From Welwitschia mirabilis (taxonomy: Eukaryota; Gnetophyta; Gnetopsida; Welwitschiales), in assembly GCA_051453625.1 (NCBI GenBank), contig JBOZIK010000001.1, positions 135,450,535 to 135,475,598 on the forward strand: DNA of 25,064 nt, given 5' to 3'. Under the pieces are notes generated by a model, which was given only the letters and a program-made list of their open reading frames with translations, was not told where the DNA came from and searched no databases. The position numbers and the translations under genes are program-made. Of this stretch, positions 19,031 to 25,064 are shown in pieces (position 1 is the first letter of the stretch; each line of letters starts with the position of its first letter).

Positions 19031-20936
19031 TAGACATAGTGGATTTTATTTTCCATACAAGGATGCTAAAACCTTACTAAATAAACTCCTAGTGAAAACA
19101 CTTTATCCCCCTTTAAGGATGCTTCTATATCATGAATTCATGTAGTAAAATGAACTTACATCATCAAAACCATAAAACCTAGGGTTTTGTGATCTATAAG
19201 ATAAAAGACATGATTTTAGTTTCTCAAATCAAACAACTAGTTAAGCTAGAGTAGGAGGAATATGTTATTTAAATTAATTTAATTAGTATAAACTATAGTG
19301 TATTGCATTTTAAAAGGCGCAATTCTTTATTTAGGAGACAAATTTATAAGAGGAGAGAAAGAATAGAAGAGATAATAGGCTAGAAGATCAATGAGAGGAA
19401 TATTTACTTTTGGCATTTAAAATGCCTATGGAAAATTACTCTCAAAACACTTAACATAGTTAATAAGATGAAGGAATGATTCTTACATTATTATGAAAAG
19501 AACATTTAAGTTAATTTTCAAGACTGATTGAGATGAAGTGGGAGATCAAAACTAATAAAATAATAGATAAGCTAGAGAAGCTACTAAATATGGAAAACTT
19601 AAATGAAAAGGATGATTTATATCTCTAAAGTTGAATGGAGGAAAAGCAATAGATAAATAGCTAGTGTTTAAAAAAATTGATGATCATCATGCGAAAGCAT
19701 GGTATTCTAAGGTGGTTGGTCAATAATAATAAGAATCTAAAAGAGAGAACCTATAGAAAAAGAAACTCATACCAACACACTATGTCCTACGCACAAGGAG
19801 GAGAATAAAATAGTTTATTATCTTCTCCATTTATGCTATTTTAGACTAAAAATATGGGGGAAATTACTACATGAACAAGTGTCCTAAGAGGATATTAAAA
19901 TGATGGAAGGTGATAAAATTCATATTATGCTAGTTACATTTAAAAAATAAGTAAAAAAGAGAGTTTTTAATACTTAAATACCCTCTCTAAGAAGGTAGTA
20001 GCTACCACTAGAACCAAATTCAAGCTTATCCTCATAATAATGAGAGCTGACCTAAAGGATGAGCCTAAAAATATAAATAAATTTAGAAGTGTAAAATTTT
20101 GTGGAGCTAAATTAGTACTATATTAGGAGATAATCTTCCTATATTAAAGGACAATTTCTAACTACATATTAAAAAGTTGTACATGGAAGATAGAATCAAA
20201 TTAGTAAGGAGAAATTGTGACATTATAAAGGAGTTATTAGCTTAGCTCTTAGAAATTAGAATAGAGGGAAGCATTACTTTTTATTTTTTCATTAAATGTA
20301 ATCATACAAATGCTTTTTTTTAGAGGACCCACATACCTAAAGGGAACATTAGAAACATGGAGTTAGATGAAAATTATTAGCTTCTTATTAATTTATGGAT
20401 AGGCTTCTCATTTAAAATGGAAATCATTCCAAACTTAGAGGATTATGTCTCAGTTTTCTTATGGCCTTGAGGGGAAAAAAGACATTAAATCCAGTTTTTT
20501 TTATTTTCTTCTTTTTCTCTTTCTTTATTTCTCTCTTTCCCTTTTTTTTTTTAAATAGTATTTGAAAAACTCAACTTAAAGTAAGTAAAAAGGCATTATG
20601 GGCTTGTCCTACATTTGGAAAATTTTATCTAATGTAGAAATTACTACAGAGTAGTCTTGATAGGGGAGGAATCCTCTTACCAGCAAGAGGCTCAATCTAG
20701 AGGAGGATTTAAGGGAGTAAAGGAAATAAAAGGAAGAGGAGTTGAAGGGGTTAATGTAATAGTAGCATTAGCAAGAAAAGAAGGGGAAGCAAGAAATTTT
20801 GGAAGTAATGGAAGATAATTTGAAAAAATAAGGGAGACAAAGGAGCTAGAGAACCCACAAAATGAGGAGGATAATAATAAGACATGATAAGAAAAACTTA
20901 TTTTAGAAGTTGTAACCAAACAAGATATTGTAGGGT
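19031..20936. other. AT-rich, purine-biased stretch, no gene recognised
   Basis: The plus strand has scattered Lys/Glu/Asn-rich runs (for example around 19500-19640, and 20110-20240 with LHIKKLYMEDRIKLVRRN) that look like old coding sequence, but no domain is recognisable. A pyrimidine-rich block is at 20490-20550 and a G/A-rich block at 20690-20880. The composition changes sharply at about 20940, where CpG-rich LINE sequence begins. Confidence 0.45.
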
Positions 20937-21148
20937 TTTAAGCTCTGCTAGGTTCGACGGATCGGGAAAACAGGAGGATGCAGATCTTGGAGAATCACGG
21001 TTCAGTGGGGATGGTTTTGGTCCTTGATCATAGAGTAGAAGGTGTGTTTTCGGCCACAGGACAGGCTTTTATCAGGTAAGTTACAAGAGTCCTTCATGTT
21101 GCAGTTTTGACTAGTTTTTTAGGGTTTTCTTGAGGGGTTGGCCCTAAG

Positions 21149-22237
21149 ATGGAGAAGACTCAGTTTTCTAGGGAAGGAAAATCCCTTGTATTAGAAATCG
21201 ATGAAGATGCGTGCAGCAAAATCGAGAAGAAGCTTAGGTTCAACCTCAATGACAAGTTTATCTCATCTGGCCTTAACCTCGGTTGGATCAAATCCGTGAT
21301 TGGGTCACAATGAAATGGACATGGGTCAGTAAGGTTGATGTTATTGCAATGCTAGAAGGGTTGGTTTTATTCCAGCTAGATAATGAACAACATTAGGATG
21401 AAATCATCATAAGAAGACCATGGTTTTTTGGAGTTAGAGGTCTTGCCCTTACCAAATGGATACTAAAGCCACAATTAGACCTGCACCTATTTAAGAAAAT
21501 CCCAATCTAGATCTGCATCGACAAGTCCCCCCTAGATTTTTGGGATGAAGATCTACTAAGATGAATGACCAGTTAGTTTGGAGATCTGATCAAGCTGGAT
21601 TAAATCACAATTAAATAAATCAGATTAGTTTTGGCCAAATTCTATGTGTAGATGAGTCTTAAGGATACTAAGGAGATCTAATCTATAAAGTTTAGATCCA
21701 AATGGAAAACTTATAATTTAGAAGTCACATATGAGAACCTTCTGATTCCTGTATAACCTATGAAAAATCGGAAGACACCTTTGGAAGATGTGCTTCTCCA
21801 AAGAAGAAATTCTCACATTGTGGAAGATTGGGTCACCTACGAGAAGAATGCTAGAAAAGATTGATTGACATTAAAGAAAAGTAAAAGGAAACCTGCACTT
21901 TTTACAAGAATACTATTCATAATCAGAACATATGTCGACACAAGTAAAGGAAGGAATAAACTAGAAAAAGTACCACCATTTTTCTAAAGGAAAGTAAGAG
22001 AAAGAAAGATCCAAAATAGGAAAACCCATTTCAACTACTTATGGATGAAAATGATACCTAACTAAAACCTCAAGATGATGAATCTAATAAAGTGAAAACT
22101 CAGACAAAGGGAAGGCCTAGCAACATAACCTTATGAGAGTGAGAGACAGAAGAGAATGTTGCAAATAGTTTCCAAGCCATAATAGAAGACATACTAAAAA
22201 AAGGACAAATGCCTAGAAAGGGGTGAAAACATCCCTA
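21149..22237 (+). pseudogene. LINE ORF1 remnant, DUF4283-type with two zinc knuckles
   Basis: The ATG at 21149 opens 54 codons, ending at TGA (21311). A frameshift follows, and the frame continues with EGLVLFQLDNEQH, RRPWFFGVRGLAL, and ICIDKSPLDFWDEDLL (21508-21560), which match the DUF4283 domain of plant LINE ORF1 (the GPW block and the LPxxxWDEExL block). Two CCHC-like knuckles follow in one frame: 21810-21851 (SHCGRLGHLREEC, first Cys changed to Phe) and 21894-21935 (C-TF-Y-KNTI-H-NQNI-C, second Cys changed to Tyr). The charged C-terminal tail reaches ORF2. ORF1 protein binds LINE RNA. Many stops (TAG/TAA/TGA) disable it. Confidence 0.82.
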
Positions 22238-22725
22238 ATGAATTGTCTCTCATGGAACTGTAGGAGATTAGAATCCTCCTATAAAAAAAAGATCTTATAA
22301 AATATGATTACTCAATATAATATTGATTTGGTCTGCCTTCAGGAGATGAAGCAAAAATAAGATATGGGAAACATGAAGATGGGGACGCACTAGACTCTTT
22401 TAGTGTACCAGCCCAGGGTAAATCCAGTGGCCTTTTGGTTTCTATTAAAAAAATGCAGATCTAATTTGCAGCAGTAGAATTACATTACAATTTTCCTTAA
22501 GAATGAAGAATGAACCACTACAAACATATACAGTTCCCAACACAACCTTGATAAGGCTGTGATTTTGGAAGAATCCCAAAAGAATGTAGTGGATAAATCC
22601 AAATAGATCATTTTAGGTAACTTTATTCAATGCCTTTATTGCTAAGAAAAATCTAGTGGGGATAACTGGAACTCTAGAGGGGCCTCTATCCTTAAAGATT
22701 TCTTGTAAGATATTCTCTCATAGAT
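22238..22725 (+). pseudogene. LINE ORF2 endonuclease, N-terminal part (copy A)
   Basis: The ATG at 22238 starts MNCLSWNCRRLESS, the typical beginning of plant LINE ORF2 (MxxLSWNxRGL). In the same frame, NIDLVCLQEMK (22318-22350) carries the endonuclease Glu (LQETK motif). Further on, ILGNFIQCLYC matches the GDFNxxL block, with the catalytic Asp and Asn altered; a following SSGDNWNSRGASILKDF block matches copy B. This apurinic-like endonuclease nicks target DNA to prime reverse transcription. Several stops are present. The text ends in the gap. Confidence 0.85.
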
Positions 22726-23335
22726 NNNNNNNNNNNNNNNNNNNNNNNNNNNNNNNNNNNNNNNNNNNNNNNNNNNNNNNNNNNNNNNNNNNNNNNNNNN
22801 NNNNNNNNNNNNNNNNNNNNNNNNNNNNNNNNNNNNNNNNNNNNNNNNNNNNNNNNNNNNNNNNNNNNNNNNNNNNNNNNNNNNNNNNNNNNNNNNNNNN
22901 NNNNNNNNNNNNNNNNNNNNNNNNNNNNNNNNNNNNNNNNNNNNNNNNNNNNNNNNNNNNNNNNNNNNNNNNNNNNNNNNNNNNNNNNNNNNNNNNNNNN
23001 NNNNNNNNNNNNNNNNNNNNNNNNNNNNNNNNNNNNNNNNNNNNNNNNNNNNNNNNNNNNNNNNNNNNNNNNNNNNNNNNNNNNNNNNNNNNNNNNNNNN
23101 NNNNNNNNNNNNNNNNNNNNNNNNNNNNNNNNNNNNNNNNNNNNNNNNNNNNNNNNNNNNNNNNNNNNNNNNNNNNNNNNNNNNNNNNNNNNNNNNNNNN
23201 NNNNNNNNNNNNNNNNNNNNNNNNNNNNNNNNNNNNNNNNNNNNNNNNNNNNNNNNNNNNNNNNNNNNNNNNNNNNNNNNNNNNNNNNNNNNNNNNNNNN
23301 NNNNNNNNNNNNNNNNNNNNNNNNNNNNNNNNNNN
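22726..23335. other. Assembly gap, 610 N, between two LINE copies
   Basis: The sequence to the left (22355-22725) and to the right (23337-23707) is the same LINE endonuclease segment, about three-quarters identical by eye. The reading order therefore jumps back about 370 bp across the gap. Confidence 0.99.
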
Positions 23336-25064
23336 AAGACATGGGAAATATGCAGATGGGGTGGCATTAGACCTCTTTTAGTGTTGCAGCCTAAGATAAC
23401 TCTAGGGGTTTTTTGGTTTCTACTAAATAAAAGGCAGATCTGATTTTTTGCAACTGGAATCATATTATGATTTTCCTTAAGAATGAAGACTAGACCATTA
23501 CAAATATCTATAGCCATCAGCACAATCTAGACAAGGTCGCGGTATTGGAAGAAGTACAAAGAAATGTAGTGGACAAATCTAAATGGATAACCTTAGGCAA
23601 ATTTAACTAATGCCTCCATCACTAGGAAAAATCAGGTGGTGACAACTAAAAATCTAGAGGGACTTCTATTCTAAAATATTTTTTGGTAAGATACTTCCTC
23701 ACAGATGTATCCATCATTAGTTGCAAATACACGTGGTCGAATAAAAGAGTAGGTACAGTGCTAATAATGTCTAAGATTGACAGAATGCTGGTTGGAAAAC
23801 ATCTAGCTAAACTTCCTCTTTAAGTCCATAGCCTGAATAAGATTACCTCGGATCTCCGTCCATGCTTAGATTAGGGGCATTTGCATCCTCGAAAACCCTT
23901 TTTTATTTGAAACGGTGTTAGATCAACTGAATAGAAACTAGAAAGCTCTTGAAAAAGATCTAGGCACAGTACTATGATATACAACCTATCACTTTCTTAT
24001 ATAAAGGCCTCAATACCTTGAAGCCCCACATAAGAGACTGGAGAAGGAAAGACAAGGAGAGGTTTAACTCAAAAGCTAAAATTAAAGAACTTAAATGCAT
24101 TCAAACCAAATAAGAAAAGGGAGATAATCAGGAAAGCCTTCAAAACAAAGAATATTAGTGCCTAATGGATCTCCAAGAAGTACACGAGGACGAAGAGCAT
24201 TATTGGAGAAAATGATCAAGGATCAAGTGGCTTAAAGAGGGTGATAGATACACTAGATTTTTCTTCCAGCAGGTCAACTAGCATAGATCTGATAACCGAA
24301 TTAAAAGGCTTATAGTAAGAGGCCGAATCACAAAAAACAAAAAGGAAATAGCTAAAGAATTATAGGCCCATTTCCAGAGAATCTGGGAATGGGACGATAT
24401 CGCCCTAGCCTAATCCCAGGAAATAAGAAGGTTTTGGAGGAGGATAACCACATGCTGAGTAAACCCCTGAGTAGAGAAGAGATATTAACTGTAGTCAGAT
24501 TAATGAAAAATAATCGAGTACTTGGTCTTGATGGATGGCTAGTTGAACTCTTCAAATCATATTTCTCTATCCTAGGGGATAACCTCCATGATGTAATGCA
24601 CGAAATATTCCATAATCGATGGATTCCTAGAGAGATGAACAGAACTAGGGTGGTCCTCATATCTAAAAAAAGGGATGCCAGTAGATTAGAGGATTCTAGA
24701 CCCTCAAGGATTTACAATGTTATTTACAGAATCTTCACAAAAATTATGGTTGGGCAAATCACCCCATTTCTCCCCAATGTGATTTCAGAGAACCAAGCCG
24801 GCTTCATTCATTCCAGGTATATCCAAGACCAAATCATTTTAATCCATGAAATTATTCACTCTATTAAGAAACATAAATTTTTGCTTCCTATTACTAAACT
24901 AGATATTGCAAAGGCTTACGACGTGATTAGTTGCCAAGCATTAGGATGCATTCTCAGGAAAATTAGTTTCTTTCAAAATATTATTAATTTGTGGCTAGAC
25001 ATGCAGGCTTCGGCTGAGTTTAGTATGGAGGTTAATAGTCATAAATCAAACTTCTTCTCAGTGG
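23336..25064 (+). pseudogene. LINE ORF2 endonuclease and reverse transcriptase (copy B, partial)
   Basis: Endonuclease: LGKFN (GDFN motif, Asp changed to Lys) near 23594, then KSGGDN, CKYTWSNKRVG (23725-23757), IDRMLVG and SDLRPCL (SDHxPL motif, catalytic His changed to Leu). Linker: HYWRK-stop-SRIKWLKEGDRYTRFF at about 24195-24265 is the highly conserved plant LINE block. RT: from about 24356 one frame is open to the window end (236 codons), with EEILTVVRLMKNNRVLGLDGW, VVLISKKRDASRLEDSRPSR, NQAGFIHSRYIQDQ and KLDIAKAYDVIS (from 24895), the first catalytic Asp region. The YxDD strand lies beyond the window. Copy B starts abruptly at the gap; its 5' part is unknown. Confidence 0.88.

Larger units (their letters stand above)
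20940..22725 (+). mobile_element. LINE copy A: 5' UTR, ORF1 and start of ORF2
   Basis: The sequence from about 20940 is richer in G+C and CpG than its surroundings, which fits a LINE 5' UTR and a younger age. ORF1 (21149-22237) and the first part of ORF2 (22238-22725) follow. The right end runs into a 610-N gap. The left edge is inferred from the composition change only. Confidence 0.75.

Noticed and set aside
20692-20919. A 75-codon minus-strand frame rich in Ser, Pro, Leu and Phe.
   Set aside because: It is the complement of a G/A-rich low-complexity block; no family features.
22642-23523. Long apparent frames on both strands across the 610-N gap, and similar ones across 7449-8072, 13045-13144 and 15788-15887.
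   Set aside because: They are long only because Ns do not encode stops.
24352-24660. A 102-codon minus-strand frame.
   Set aside because: It is antisense to the well-matched LINE reverse transcriptase.

Overview
This is a plant nuclear intergenic window. It is very AT-rich and CpG-poor, has five runs of N, and I find no intact host gene in it. Almost everything recognisable is decayed retrotransposon: Ty1/copia and Ty3/gypsy LTR elements plus a non-LTR (LINE) element. Nested, heavily mutated elements that have not been removed suggest a large-genome seed plant. A gymnosperm is possible, but the sequence does not prove it. Layout, left to right: a (TC)28 microsatellite (35-90); a long remnant in forward frame 1 that I cannot assign (about 721-3540); an unassigned stretch; a minus-strand copia fragment with UBN2-type Gag (4640-5500), a decayed primer-binding site and LTR sequence starting at 5564. 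Then comes the reverse transcriptase/RNase H half of a minus-strand Ty3/gypsy element (about 6600-8786), a complete but dead plus-strand Ty1/copia element (8787-16943), and the protease/Gag half of the same gypsy element (16949-18500) with its PBS and LTR. After another unassigned stretch, LINE ORF1 and ORF2 sequence runs off the right edge (about 20940-25064). The clearest result is the nesting. The copia element has two LTRs of about 190 bp, an initiator-Met-tRNA PBS (TGGTATCAGAGC) two bases after the 5' LTR, a short purine tract before the 3' LTR, and a 5-bp target duplication CTTTC on both sides. It splits the gypsy element between protease and RT, and removing it rejoins the gypsy reading frame. 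The copia LTRs differ at roughly a quarter of positions by eye, so the insertion is old. Its pol has lost most of RT and RNase H. Between its PBS and its first recognisable Gag lie about 4.5 kb holding tandem repeats with strict spacing (48 bp; 26 bp) and what looks like a minus-strand LTR nested in it. Three of the five gaps look like assembly faults: two have the same sequence on both sides, and a 624-N gap replaces what should be a few tens of bases of gypsy RT. A fourth gap separates two diverged copies of the same LINE endonuclease segment. No CRISPR, operon, tRNA or rRNA was seen. Nothing here supports a functional new system; the possible novelty is the unassigned 2.8-kb frame near the left end and the repeat structure inside the copia element.
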